Below, one piece after another: positions 20,403 through 29,415 of a DNA stretch of 64,000 bases. The translations under genes and the position numbers were made by a program. Every line of letters begins with the position of its first letter. Position 1 is the stretch's first letter. The notes below the pieces were generated by a model. It ran no database searches and was not told where the DNA came from. It saw nothing but the letters and a program-made list of their open reading frames with translations. This DNA comes from Promicromonospora soli (lineage in GTDB: Bacteria; Actinomycetota; Actinomycetes; Actinomycetales; Cellulomonadaceae), in contig NZ_BNAS01000011.1 of NCBI RefSeq assembly GCF_014653785.1, forward strand, positions 1-64,000, written 5' to 3'.

Positions 20403-21182
20403 TCAGGTTTTCAGCGCTCGCATCGCTCCACGCAGCAGGCGCAGCTGCTCCCACCGTTCGGCGGCGAACGTGCGCCGGTCGCCCGACGACCAGCGCCGGT
20501 CGAACAGCCGCTTCGCGGCCGCCACGGCCTCGGGCCGCCGCTCGGCGATCCGGCGGGCCAGCTCGAACGCCTCGTCCAGGGGCGTCTCGGTGACGGTGCC
20601 TGCCAGGCCGAGCCGTCCGGCATCGGACCCGGTGAACTCCTCAGCCGTGAAGGTGAGGCGCTTCGCCGTCTCGATCCCGACCAGCTGGGCGAGGGAGCGG
20701 ATCCCGGACATGTCCGGGACGAGACCGCGCTCGACCTCCTTGACGGACCAGCGGGCGTCCGGGGTCGTCAGGCGGAGGTCGGCGGCGAGCGCGATCTGCA
20801 CGCCCGCGCCGAACACGTGCCCGTGCACGGCGGCGATCACCGGGACCGGCAGACGCCGCCACGCCCAGCAGGCCTCCTGGAACAGGTTGGTGCCCCGCGG
20901 CGTCGGGACAAAGGCCCGTGCCACCGCTGCCGGGCTGCGGGCCGCCGAGCCGAGGTCGAGCCCCGCGCAGAACGAACGGCCGTTGCCCGAGACGACCACC
21001 GCGCGCAGCCCGGGCTCACGCCCGAGCCTGCGCGCGGTGGTCTTGAGCTCGCCGAGCATGTCGAGCGACAGCGCGTTGAGCTTGTCGGGCCGGTCGAGAC
21101 GGACGTCGGCGATCCCGTCCGAGAGCGTGCAGGTGATGCGGCTCCCGGACGGGATGTCCGACGGCGTGCGGCTGGCACTCAT
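20403..21182 (-). CDS. Enoyl-CoA hydratase/isomerase family protein
   Basis: This is a crotonase-fold protein acting on acyl-CoA thioesters. The 259 residues contain the oxyanion-hole segments GNGRSFCAGLDLG and HGHVFGAGVQIALAADLR. In the catalytic region, VERGLVPDMSG replaces the usual Glu pair with Glu then Asp, so hydratase, isomerase or another reaction remains open. The C-terminal helices are normal. It is convergent with the cyclase gene and 54 nt from the lysyl-oxidase-like stop. Confidence 0.88.
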   Translation of the reverse strand: MSASRTPSDIPSGSRITCTLSDGIADVRLDRPDKLNALSLDMLGELKTTARRLGREPGLRAVVVSGNGRSFCAGLDLGSAARSPAAVARAFVPTPRGTNLFQEACWAWRRLPVPVIAAVHGHVFGAGVQIALAADLRLTTPDARWSVKEVERGLVPDMSGIRSLAQLVGIETAKRLTFTAEEFTGSDAGRLGLAGTVTETPLDEAFELARRIAERRPEAVAAAKRLFDRRWSSGDRRTFAAERWEQLRLLRGAMRALKT

Positions 21183-21236
21183 GGGGCGCAGCCTACGGTC
21201 TGGCCGACCGTCAGCAACGCGGTGGTGCCGGCCGAG

Positions 21237-22937
21237 CTACTCCTCGGGCTCGAGCTCGATCTCCGTGTCGGTTCCTTCGTAGGGCGGAACGATCACCGTG
21301 CGGTTGCCGGGCTTTCCGCGGAGGAGGACGGTCCGGTAGCTCACGTTGTTGGACGTCGTCCGCTCGTGCAGGTTGCCGTTCGGGTTCACGGTGATCTTGA
21401 TCTGGTAGGTCCCGTTGCGGACGCCCGTCAGGTCGAACGCCTGCGTCTGGTGCTGGCTGTAGGTGTCGCCCCAGCCGGCGGGCAGGACCTCACGCAGCCA
21501 CAGGGCGGACCTGTCGCCGCAGGCGCTGTCGAGGCCGGTTGCCTCCGGGCGCCAGACGGCACCCGGCACCGAGAGGTCGACGGGGTCGGTCGGCACCAGG
21601 CACCAGGACTGCTTGCCGCTCGTCGTCACCGGAGCGCCCTTGGCCGTCACGAGCTCGTAGCTCGCGAAGTCCAGGAAGTGCCAGTGGTCGTGCTCGGGAG
21701 CGTCGTGGTACTCCATGGTCCCGGTCTTGGTGCTGCCGACCTCCTTGCCGTCCCGGTAGAAGAACTGGTACGCGTCCATGACGTCCCCGCCGCCCCGGCG
21801 GTAGCCCTCGACGACCAGGGGAGCCGGTCCGGCGTTCCACTCGTGGGCGTTGAAGGTGAGCCGGTCGGTACCGTCTTCGTCCACCTCGGTCCCGATCTGC
21901 CATGCAGGCACGGACACGAGGTCCGGAAGAGTGTCCTTGGCCGGCTCCTTGTTCGACGGCGTGGACCCCGCCTGGCCGAGCGCTGGGTGGTCGCCCCCGT
22001 GCGCCTGGTCCTGGAGAGTGAAGAGGTTCGTGCGGTGCTCGGACTGCGTGCTGTCGTCGTGGCCCGTGTGGGTGCCGGCGCTCTGCGCGCGCAGGCTCTC
22101 CGCCCGGGCGGACGAGGCGTCGCCCTCCATCAGGGTGCTGAAGCCCTCGCCGGCCTCGCCCTGGAGCTCTTCGGCGACCTCGTCGCAGCCCCACATCTCG
22201 CACTCGTCGACGACCTCGACCCGCTGCGTCACCGCGCGGCGCGTGGCGGGCAGGCCGAGGAAGTCCGCGACGGGGTCGCTGATGCGTACGGTCATCACGA
22301 GGGTCTTCTTCGTGGTCTGTACCTCGAAGAATGCGTCGAGGCGGGTCGCCCAGCCCTGCTCGACCCCGAACACGCTGGACTTGGTGAACCAGTTACCGCC
22401 GCAGAACGCGGGGTAGATCGGTTCCGTGTTGCCAGTGGGCTCGACACGCTGGCGGTCCCCGCCCAGGCACAGGCTGCGGGACTCATTGGCCAGCACCTTG
22501 CCCTTCTGGGTCCGTATGCGGACGGAGAGGCCGTCCTTGAAGCCGTTGAGCCCGTCGACGATCTCGGCAGGGGCCGTGGTGGTGGTGCGCTTGTTGCCGC
22601 GGATCACGGTCTTGGTGAGCGTGGCAGGGTCGGAGGCCTTGGCGCGCTTGGCCCAGAACTCGTAGCCCTCGCCGTACGCGGCCAGCCAGACTGCCGAGTC
22701 GAGGTACACGTGGCCGTCGTAGGCGTAGGCCTGGACGGTGCGTGCCGCCGGGGCGAAGCGGAGCCCCCGCTGCTTTCCGAGAGGCTCGGCCGCCGTCGGC
22801 GTGGTAGTGGTCGCGGCCGTCGATGCGGATGCGATGTCGGTCGCACCCCCTTCTCCGAGGAGCCCGAGCACCAGCACCGCGGCTATGCCCATGGTGAGCA
22901 GGCGAGGTGATGGACGGGACAAGCGGCGAACGGTCAT
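21237..22937 (-). CDS. Secreted lysyl-oxidase-like copper protein
   Basis: The 566-residue protein starts at the ATG at 22937, giving an Arg-rich n-region, a hydrophobic core (TMGIAAVLVLGLLGEGG) and a Thr/Ala-rich segment, so it is exported. The C-terminal third is a lysyl oxidase domain. HDHWH at about 416-420 is the HxHxH copper motif, preceded by GTMEYHDAPE and followed by SWCLVPTDP and the conserved HERTTSNNVSYRTVLLRG. The N-terminal 300 residues resemble no family I know and contain several Cys. Lysyl oxidases oxidise peptidyl lysine to an aldehyde for crosslinking; in a bacterium the substrate is unknown. An upstream in-frame start at 23024 is less likely. Confidence 0.82.
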   Translation of the reverse strand: MTVRRLSRPSPRLLTMGIAAVLVLGLLGEGGATDIASASTAATTTTPTAAEPLGKQRGLRFAPAARTVQAYAYDGHVYLDSAVWLAAYGEGYEFWAKRAKASDPATLTKTVIRGNKRTTTTAPAEIVDGLNGFKDGLSVRIRTQKGKVLANESRSLCLGGDRQRVEPTGNTEPIYPAFCGGNWFTKSSVFGVEQGWATRLDAFFEVQTTKKTLVMTVRISDPVADFLGLPATRRAVTQRVEVVDECEMWGCDEVAEELQGEAGEGFSTLMEGDASSARAESLRAQSAGTHTGHDDSTQSEHRTNLFTLQDQAHGGDHPALGQAGSTPSNKEPAKDTLPDLVSVPAWQIGTEVDEDGTDRLTFNAHEWNAGPAPLVVEGYRRGGGDVMDAYQFFYRDGKEVGSTKTGTMEYHDAPEHDHWHFLDFASYELVTAKGAPVTTSGKQSWCLVPTDPVDLSVPGAVWRPEATGLDSACGDRSALWLREVLPAGWGDTYSQHQTQAFDLTGVRNGTYQIKITVNPNGNLHERTTSNNVSYRTVLLRGKPGNRTVIVPPYEGTDTEIELEPEE

Positions 22938-23069
22938 GAATCCCCCAGCTGGTAGGGACAGGAATCTGTCACCGCTAGGGACGCTCGGACCTGCAGTTAC
23001 GTTGCCCGGAACCACCCAGTTCACCCTAGAAAGTCACCTATGTGACTTTTAGGCTCCGAGGCGGCCGCG

Positions 23070-23906
23070 TCAGACGGCGCGCAGTGCACCCGGCCGGCGG
23101 CCCGCCAGCCGGTCGAGCGCGTCCGACGTCGCCTCGTCCGCGGGCAGGTGCACCACGAGACGCTGGCCGTCGGCGTCGGGCAGCGCGAGAGTCTCGACGT
23201 CCAGCCGGAGATCGCCGGCCTCCGGGTGCCGCATCCGCTCGGTGGCCGTGCGGTAGCGGGTCGGCAGCGGCGCGGCGAACCGGTGGCTGAACTCCGCTCC
23301 GGCCAGCACGGACATCGCCTCGGCGAGCTCGGCGACGTGCGGGTCGCCGGGCAGCGACTCCATCCGGAGCGCAGCTACCTGCCGGTCGGCGACGTGCCCC
23401 CAGTCCGGGTACGCCTGCCGGGCGCGGGGCTCGGTGAGGACGAACCGCAGCAGGTTGGGGTGGCCGTCGTCGAACAGGCCGAACGGCTCGAGCAGACGGC
23501 GGTACATGCTCGTGGCGGCGAGGACGTCCCCCACGCGGTTGAGCAGCACTGCGGGCGACGGCTCCAGCCGGTCGAGGAACGCCCGGACGGGTGGCCGCAC
23601 CGAGTCGGCCGGCGGCTCGGTGGTGCAGGCCCCGCCCGTGCCCTTGCTGGCGCGCAGCAGCAGGAAGCGCTCGTCCGAGGGCAGCCGGAGCGCGTCGGCC
23701 AGCGCGCCCAGGATCTCCGGCGACGGGTGCTTGTCGCGCCCCTGCTCCAGCCGGGTCAGGTACTCGACGCTGACCTCCGCGAGGGTGGCGAGCTCGGAGC
23801 GGCGCAGGCCGGGCGTCCGGCGTCGTGCGCCGCGAGGGAGGCCCACGTCCTCCGGGGCGAGGGCCTCGCGGTAGGCGCGCAGGAGTGCGCCGAGCTCGCT
23901 GGTCAT
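23070..23906 (-). CDS. XRE-family regulator with MmyB-like C-terminal domain
   Basis: The 278-residue protein has an N-terminal helix-turn-helix (residues about 8-85: LRRSELATLAEVSVEYLTRLEQGRDKHP region) and a C-terminal MmyB-type ligand-binding domain with the typical RFVLTEPRARQAYPDW and LVVHLPADEA segments. Such regulators usually repress a divergent oxidoreductase gene and respond to a small hydrophobic ligand. The SDR gene starting 100 nt away in the opposite direction is the obvious target. Confidence 0.9.
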   Translation of the reverse strand: MTSELGALLRAYREALAPEDVGLPRGARRRTPGLRRSELATLAEVSVEYLTRLEQGRDKHPSPEILGALADALRLPSDERFLLLRASKGTGGACTTEPPADSVRPPVRAFLDRLEPSPAVLLNRVGDVLAATSMYRRLLEPFGLFDDGHPNLLRFVLTEPRARQAYPDWGHVADRQVAALRMESLPGDPHVAELAEAMSVLAGAEFSHRFAAPLPTRYRTATERMRHPEAGDLRLDVETLALPDADGQRLVVHLPADEATSDALDRLAGRRPGALRAV

Positions 23907-24006
23907 GCGCCCAGCCTAGATGGGCCGGCCATGCGGAGGGTGGCCCCCTCAGGGCCAGTCTCAAGGCGGTCTGGTTGACCGACGCCGGACCACGCACCGT
24001 GGAGCC

Positions 24007-24747
24007 ATGGATATCGGACTTCAGGAACGGACAGTCATCGTGACCGGCGCGTCGGGCGGCGTCGGGCGGCGGATCGCCACCGCCTTCGCGGCGGAGGGCG
24101 CGAACGTCGTGGTCACCTACCGCAACGCCCGCGACGAGGCGCAGAAGGTGGCCGACGAGATCGGCGAGCGGGCCGTCGTCGTGCAGTACGACCAGGCGGA
24201 CCCGGGTGCGGCCGAGGCGCTCGTCGCGGCCGCCGTCGAGGCCACCGGCCGGGTGGACGTGCTGATCAACAACGCGGTGGCCTGGGGAGACATGGTGCCG
24301 TTCGACACCGTGCCCGACGAGGAGTGGACGGGGCTGATCCGCAGCAACGTCGAGGGCGCGATCCGGCTGACCCGCGCCGTGACGCCGCTGATGCGGGAGG
24401 CCGGCTGGGGGCGGCTCGTGCACCTCTCGTCGTCGCTCGTGACCGACGGCGTGGCCGGGGCCGAGTACTACACAGCGGCCAAGGCGGCGCTGCACGGCTT
24501 CAGCCGGTCCGTCGCGTTCTCGCTCGGGCGGGACGGCGACCTGCTCTCCAACGTGGCGATGCTGGGGCTGACCAGGACGGCCACCAACACCCACATCGTC
24601 GACCAGGTGGGGCACATGTACGAGGAGCGGTCTCCGTTCGGCCGGCTGCTGGACGCGTCGGAGGTCGCGACCGCCGTCGTCTGGCTCGGTTCGGGGGCCA
24701 ACACCGCGATCAACGGCCAGGTGATCGGGCTGACGGGCGGGGCGTAG
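24007..24747 (+). CDS. SDR family oxidoreductase
   Basis: This is a classical short-chain dehydrogenase, 246 residues. TGASGGVG (13-20) is the NAD(P)-binding loop, INNA the structural motif, SSS around 141-143 and Y155/K159 the catalytic residues. The N-terminal strand is followed by TYRNARDE, whose Arg suggests NADPH preference. The ATG follows GGAG directly. It is divergent from the XRE regulator and probably its regulated partner; the substrate is unknown. Confidence 0.9.
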   Translation: MDIGLQERTVIVTGASGGVGRRIATAFAAEGANVVVTYRNARDEAQKVADEIGERAVVVQYDQADPGAAEALVAAAVEATGRVDVLINNAVAWGDMVPFDTVPDEEWTGLIRSNVEGAIRLTRAVTPLMREAGWGRLVHLSSSLVTDGVAGAEYYTAAKAALHGFSRSVAFSLGRDGDLLSNVAMLGLTRTATNTHIVDQVGHMYEERSPFGRLLDASEVATAVVWLGSGANTAINGQVIGLTGGA

Positions 24748-24782
24748 GCGGATCGGTGACCCGCGTGTGACACGATGCGAAC

Positions 24783-25454
24783 GTGCTGAAAGTCGTTCTC
24801 TTCGATCTCGACGACACACTCGTGGACCAGGAGGGCGCCTCTCGCGCGGCGCTCCTGGACTGGCTGCCGGGGCTGGGGCTGGACCTCGACGACCCGGATG
24901 AGCTGGTCACCGCCTGGCTCACGATCGCCGAGGCGGCCTACAGCCGCTACCAGCGGCGCGAGATCACCTTCGCGGAGCAGCGGCGCGTCCGTGTGCGCGA
25001 GTTCCTGGGGGCCGACGCCTCCGACGACGAGGCCGACGAGCTCTTCTCCGGCTACCTGTCCCGCTACGAGCGCGCGTGGACAGCGTTCGACGACGCCGTG
25101 CCCGCCCTGCGCCGCGTGCACGACGCCGGCCTCGTCGTCGCGCTGCTGACCAACGGCGATGCCGCCCACCAGCGGCTCAAGCTGGACCGTACGGGTCTGA
25201 CGGACCACCTCGACGTAGTGGTCGCCTCCGACGACCTGCCCGCGGGCAAGCCCGACCCGCGGGCGTACGCCGTCACATGCGAGATCCTCGGCGTTGCGGC
25301 GGGCGACGTGCTGATGGTGGGCAACGACGTCGAGAAGGACTACCAGGGCCCGCTCGACGCCGGCCTGGGCGCCGTGCTGCTGGACCGGGAGGACCGGCAC
25401 CCAGAGATCCCGGACCGGATCAAGACCCTGGACGAGGTACCGCCGGCGGGGTAG
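24783..25454 (+). CDS. HAD-superfamily hydrolase
   Basis: The 223-residue phosphatase starts at GTG. Motif I is FDLDDTLVD (Asp8 nucleophile, Asp10 acid/base), motif II LLTNGD, motif III the Lys of GKPDPRAY, and motif IV GNDVEKDYQG. A helical cap lies between motifs I and II, as in subclass I enzymes. The substrate is not predictable. It follows the SDR gene by 35 nt on the same strand. Confidence 0.9.
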   Translation: MLKVVLFDLDDTLVDQEGASRAALLDWLPGLGLDLDDPDELVTAWLTIAEAAYSRYQRREITFAEQRRVRVREFLGADASDDEADELFSGYLSRYERAWTAFDDAVPALRRVHDAGLVVALLTNGDAAHQRLKLDRTGLTDHLDVVVASDDLPAGKPDPRAYAVTCEILGVAAGDVLMVGNDVEKDYQGPLDAGLGAVLLDREDRHPEIPDRIKTLDEVPPAG

Positions 25455-25531
25455 CCGGCAGTTCGTGGAACGCTGCGCGGACAACCGGACATGACCCTCT
25501 CGTCAGTGCCACACGACCGAGAGGTTCCCGG

Positions 25532-26131
25532 ATGACCACCCCCGAACCCCCACCACCCGACCCGCTCGTCGACCGCGAGGCCCGGTTCACCGCGCTCTTC
25601 GAGTCCACGCACCGGCCACTGCTCGCCTACGCCGTACGCCGGGTGACTGAGCCGGCCGACGCCGCTGACGTCGTCGCCGAGAGCTTCCTCGTCGCCTGGC
25701 GCCGCATCGACGACGTCCCCGCCGGGGACGACGCCCGGCCCTGGATGTTCGGGGTCGCCCGCAGGTTGCTCGCCAACGCACGACGTGGCGACCGACGTCG
25801 GCTCGCCCTCGCTGACCGGCTGCGTGACCACCTCACCGACGTGGTGCCTCCGCCCGACGACTCGGGGAGCGATGTCGAGCGTGCCCTCGCCCGCCTCTCC
25901 GACGACGACCAGGAGCTCCTGCGCCTGGTCGCCTGGGAAGAGCTCGGCCGCGAAGAGATCGCGGTGGTCCTCGGCGTCTCGCGCACCGCCGTGCGCGTCC
26001 GCCTGCACCGGGCGCGCCGCCGGCTCGCCGACCAGCTGGCCGCCCTGCAGGCCCCCCTGAAACGTTCCGCCGCGGGCGGACAGGTGATGAGCAGGTGGGC
26101 AAAGGCCCGCCCCGGGATCGAGGAGGCGTGA
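25532..26131 (+). CDS. RNA polymerase sigma factor, ECF type
   Basis: The 199-residue sigma-70 family factor has region 2 at about 17-85 (VTEPADAADVVAESFLVAWRR plus PWMFGVARRLLANARRGDRR) and region 4 at about 120-170 (LSDDDQELLRLVAWEELGREE with the RTAVRVRLHRARRRL recognition helix). Region 3 is absent, as in ECF factors. GAGAGG precedes the ATG. The stop overlaps the next gene's ATG as TGATG, tying it to its putative regulator. A GGAAC sequence at 25467-25471, typical of ECF -35 elements, lies upstream but I see no confident -10. Confidence 0.9.
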   Translation: MTTPEPPPPDPLVDREARFTALFESTHRPLLAYAVRRVTEPADAADVVAESFLVAWRRIDDVPAGDDARPWMFGVARRLLANARRGDRRRLALADRLRDHLTDVVPPPDDSGSDVERALARLSDDDQELLRLVAWEELGREEIAVVLGVSRTAVRVRLHRARRRLADQLAALQAPLKRSAAGGQVMSRWAKARPGIEEA

Positions 26132-27129
26132 TGACGGACGAGATGAAGCAGCTGAAGGCCGCAGACCCGATGCGTCGGGTTGCCCTCGACGCCGTGGATC
26201 CGGCGGCATTCGCCGCCCTGCGCGAGGAGATCACCATGACAGGAACCCAGCTGGACACCGCTGCCACGGAGCGCGAGGCCGCAGGGGCCACGCCGCCCGG
26301 CTCGCGCCGGAGGCGGCTCGGGCGCCGCGGCGCGATCGCCGTCGCCCTGGCCGGCGTGCTCGCGGGCGGCGGCGTCGCATACGCGGCGATCCAGGCGTAC
26401 CTGGGCGAGGGCACCGAAGGCCTCACCTGCATGACGACGTGGAACGACAGGGCGCTCGAAGGGCTGGACGTCGACGCGGCGGGCCCGTGGCTCACCGGCG
26501 ACGCAGTCGCCGACTGCACGACGCTGCTCGCCGAGGCCGGCCTGCCACCCGTCGGCGACCCCGTCGTCTTCGAGCACGACGGCCAGGTCTACGTGACGCC
26601 CACCGACCAGGCGCCCGACTGGATCGAACCCATCGACAGCGGTTCCGGGCCGGCGGTGGACGCGGCGGCGATCGAGCTGCGGCAGAGCCTGGGCGACCAG
26701 GTCGACGGCGGCAACAGCACCTGCCGCACCCTCGACGAGGGCGTGGCGTGGGCGCAGTCCGAGCTCGACCGGCTGGGGCTGGAGGGCTGGACCATCGAGA
26801 CGGTGGGGACGGCGAGCGCGGAACGGCCGTGCACAGGGCTGTCCGCCGAGGAGGATCAGACGCTGGTGGTCGCCGCTTCCGAGGACCCTGCCGCGCTCTA
26901 CTCCGTCGCGGAGCTGGAACCGCTCATGGATTCGCTGCGTCGCGATGTCGCCGAGCAGTGCGTGACGGTCGAGCAGGCGCGGGCCGTGGCCGACGAGGCG
27001 CTCGGCGCGCTCCCGCACAGCTGGCCGACCACGACCGTCGTGGACGAGTCGGCGGAGTGCGCCCGCGTGGACAGCACCGTCGGCGGCAGCGTACAGGTCA
27101 CGGTCTACGGGCCGACGACGGTCGGCTGA
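26131..27129 (+). CDS. Single-pass membrane protein coupled to the ECF sigma factor (putative anti-sigma or sensor)
   Basis: The 332-residue protein has an AGGAGG ribosome site 4 nt before its ATG and overlaps the sigma gene stop by one base. Residues 1-65 are cytoplasmic and Arg-rich at the end, a membrane helix lies at 67-86, and about 245 residues are outside, with four Cys (TCMTT, DCTTL, STCRT, PCTGL) that could form disulfides. The N-terminal region lacks the HxxxCxxC zinc motif, so it is not a ZAS-type anti-sigma factor. Function is inferred from gene order only. Confidence 0.82.
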   Translation: MTDEMKQLKAADPMRRVALDAVDPAAFAALREEITMTGTQLDTAATEREAAGATPPGSRRRRLGRRGAIAVALAGVLAGGGVAYAAIQAYLGEGTEGLTCMTTWNDRALEGLDVDAAGPWLTGDAVADCTTLLAEAGLPPVGDPVVFEHDGQVYVTPTDQAPDWIEPIDSGSGPAVDAAAIELRQSLGDQVDGGNSTCRTLDEGVAWAQSELDRLGLEGWTIETVGTASAERPCTGLSAEEDQTLVVAASEDPAALYSVAELEPLMDSLRRDVAEQCVTVEQARAVADEALGALPHSWPTTTVVDESAECARVDSTVGGSVQVTVYGPTTVG

Positions 27130-27144
27130 CCGGGTCGGCGACCG

Positions 27145-27182
27145 GAGCGCGCCGCGTCGGCTGAGGCCGGCGCGGCGCGCTC
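27145..27182. terminator. Bidirectional hairpin terminator
   Basis: A perfect 12-bp inverted repeat (27145-27156 with 27171-27182) sits in the 58-nt gap between the stop codons of the sigma-associated gene and the convergent SRAP gene. It is almost pure G+C and lacks a U-tract, as often in actinobacteria. Confidence 0.75.
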
Positions 27183-27187
27183 GTGAC

Positions 27188-27955
27188 TCAGAGCAGCACG
27201 AGGTCCGGGTCCCTTGGCTCCGGGTCCGCCTCGATCAGTGACGGCCCGTCGTTCTGCACCGAACCCACGGCGTCGCCCACGGGGCGGGTTGCCAGCGGTG
27301 GGCTGTCGACCTGCAACAGGTCGGAGGCATCGTTGATCGCCGGGTCCAGCCACGCGTCCCAGGTCTCGCGCGGCAGCACGAGCGGCATGCGGTCATGGAT
27401 GGCGGCCATCCTGTCTGACGCCGGACGGGTCACCACGGTGGTCGACACCAGCCAGCGGTCAGGGTCGGTCTCGCTCGCCGCCGGGTTGCGCCAGAACTCG
27501 TAGAGGCCGGCGAGGGCGGCCACGCCGGGGCCGGCCGGGTGGATCCAGTAGGGCTGCTTCGGGATCTTCGACGCCGCTGTCTTCGAACCGGTGGCAGGCG
27601 GGGCCAGCTTGCGCCACTCGTAGTAGCCGTCAGCGAGCACCAGGCAGCGCCGTGCCGCGAAGGGCTTGGCGAACGCGGGCTTTTCGAGCAGCGACTCGCG
27701 ACGCGCGTTGATCATGCGGGCGCCCACGCCCGGGTCCTTGGCCCAGGACGGCACCAGCCCCCAGCGGGCCACACGCATCGACCGGGTCACCTCACCGGAG
27801 CCCTTGGAGGCGCGCTCGACGACTATCCGCACCGGGTCGGTCGGCGCCACGTTCCAGGACGGCGGCAACAACCGCGCGTCCTCGGCGATCTCGGCGATGG
27901 CGAGCTGGTCGGCGAGGTCCTGGGTATCCGTGAAGGAGGCGAAGCGTCCGCACAT
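27188..27955 (-). CDS. SOS response-associated peptidase family protein (SRAP, YedK/HMCES-like)
   Basis: SRAP proteins form a covalent crosslink with abasic sites in single-stranded DNA, protecting them. The 255-residue protein begins MCGRF, so that after Met removal Cys2 becomes the catalytic N-terminal residue. WNVAPTD supplies Asn35, INARRE (82-87) the DNA-binding segment, DGYYEWRK Glu113, and IHDRMPLVL the conserved His. The start at 27955 is fixed by the need for Cys at position 2. It is divergent from the MFS gene. Confidence 0.93.
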   Translation of the reverse strand: MCGRFASFTDTQDLADQLAIAEIAEDARLLPPSWNVAPTDPVRIVVERASKGSGEVTRSMRVARWGLVPSWAKDPGVGARMINARRESLLEKPAFAKPFAARRCLVLADGYYEWRKLAPPATGSKTAASKIPKQPYWIHPAGPGVAALAGLYEFWRNPAASETDPDRWLVSTTVVTRPASDRMAAIHDRMPLVLPRETWDAWLDPAINDASDLLQVDSPPLATRPVGDAVGSVQNDGPSLIEADPEPRDPDLVLL

Positions 27956-28050
27956 AGGACCAGCATGCCCCGAGCCACTGACACCGCCCGCGGAGCGGTG
28001 AACAGCGAGCAGGCATGGGCGAGAGACCGAGATCACTCTGTGCAGGATCG

Positions 28051-28063
28051 TATCGATTCGATA
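28051..28063. promoter_or_regulatory. Palindromic candidate operator before the MFS gene
   Basis: TATCGATTCGATA is a perfect inverted repeat (6-bp arms around one base) located 10 nt before the MFS start codon. It is AT-rich for this genome. It could bind a repressor that blocks transcription or translation initiation; no regulator gene is adjacent. Confidence 0.5.
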
Positions 28064-28073
28064 GCATCGGGGC

Positions 28074-29351
28074 ATGGCAACCGTTGCGCCGTCGGGCGTC
28101 TCCTCAGTCGCGTCCGCAGTCGCGCCCGCCTCCGAGCGCCGTGCGCCGTCGTCACGGTCGACCCTCAAGTGGGTCATCATGCTCGGGGCCCTGGCCTGCC
28201 TGCCCGCGCTCACCGTGGACATGTACCTGCCGGCTCTGCCGCAGGTCGCCGCGGACCTCGGCGGGACCGACGCCCTCGCTCAGCTCACCGTCTCCTGCAT
28301 GCTCGTCGGCGGCGCGCTCGGCCAGCTCGTCATCGGCCCGCTGACCGACCGCTTCGGACGGCGCCTCCCGCTGCTGATCGGCCTGGCCATGCACGTCCTG
28401 GTGTCCCTGGCATGCGCCGTCGTCGACGACATGTACATGCTCATCGGCCTGCGGCTGGCGCAGGGCTTCTTCAACTCGGCGGCGAGCGTCGCCGCGATGG
28501 CGACAGTGCGCGACCGCTTCGTGGGCGCCGAGGCCGCCCGCATCCTTTCCCGTCTGATGCTCGTGATCGGGGTGGCGCCGATGCTCGCGCCGTCGCTCGG
28601 CTCGGTAGTGCTGGAAGGGTTCGCCTGGCGCTGGATCTTCGTGGTGCTGGCGCTGATCGGCGCCTTGCTCGCCGTCGTCGTGATGTTCGCGATGCCGGAG
28701 ACGAACCCGTCCGCACGCCGCACGACCGGCGGGGCGACCAGCGTGCTGCGCGGCTATCGCACGCTGCTGCGCGACAAGCACTTCATGGCGCTCGCCCTCA
28801 TCCCGGGGCTCGCGATGGGCGCGCTCCTGAGCTACGTCGTGGGCTCCCCGTTCGTCTTCCAGCAGGGCTACGGCCTCACGCACGGGCAGTTCTCCCTGCT
28901 GTTCGCGATCAACGGGCTCGGCCTGGTGCTCTCCGCGCAGGTCAATGCCGCGCTGGTGCGCAGGGTCGCGCCCATCCGTCTGCTGCGCATCGCGATCGTG
29001 GCTCAGGTGGTCATGTCCGTGGTGCTGCTCGTGGTCGCGGTCACGCAGCTCGGCGGCCTGATCGGCCTGCTGGTGGCGCTGTGGCTCGTGCTCGCGTTCC
29101 AGGGCCTCATCCCGGCCAACGCGTCGGCCCTGGCCCTGTCCCGGCACGGGGAGATCGCGGGCACGTCGGCCGCCATGATCGGCGCCGTGCAGTCGCTGCT
29201 GGCGGGCGTGGTGTCGCCGATCGTCGGGCTGCTCGGCAGCGACACGGTGGCCATGTCCTCGGTGATGCTCGGTACTGGCCTGCTCGCGTTCGTCGTGCTG
29301 GCGACGGCCACCCCGGCGTACCGGAAGGGCGGCTGGCACACGCCGCTGTGA
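28074..29351 (+). CDS. MFS drug-resistance transporter, Bcr/CflA type
   Basis: The 425-residue protein is a 12-helix major facilitator. It has a short Ser/Ala/Arg-rich N-terminus, the DMYLPALPQVAADLG segment of helix 1 typical of Bcr/CflA efflux pumps, and the A-motif region GPLTDRFGRRLPLL between helices 2 and 3. Such pumps export drugs such as bicyclomycin or chloramphenicol, or small peptides and cysteine. The substrate is not predictable. The palindrome 10 nt upstream suggests inducible expression. Confidence 0.92.
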   Translation: MATVAPSGVSSVASAVAPASERRAPSSRSTLKWVIMLGALACLPALTVDMYLPALPQVAADLGGTDALAQLTVSCMLVGGALGQLVIGPLTDRFGRRLPLLIGLAMHVLVSLACAVVDDMYMLIGLRLAQGFFNSAASVAAMATVRDRFVGAEAARILSRLMLVIGVAPMLAPSLGSVVLEGFAWRWIFVVLALIGALLAVVVMFAMPETNPSARRTTGGATSVLRGYRTLLRDKHFMALALIPGLAMGALLSYVVGSPFVFQQGYGLTHGQFSLLFAINGLGLVLSAQVNAALVRRVAPIRLLRIAIVAQVVMSVVLLVVAVTQLGGLIGLLVALWLVLAFQGLIPANASALALSRHGEIAGTSAAMIGAVQSLLAGVVSPIVGLLGSDTVAMSSVMLGTGLLAFVVLATATPAYRKGGWHTPL

Positions 29352-29415
29352 GTGTTCACCCGTGAGTCGGACGGGATTCACGCGGATGTCGGTTGCGCCG
29401 ACTTGGCTCGCCCGC

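Noticed and set aside
20817-22910. Open frame of about 700 codons opposite the lysyl-oxidase-like gene and the enoyl-CoA hydratase
   Set aside because: It spans two real genes on the other strand and has no domain; a composition artefact.
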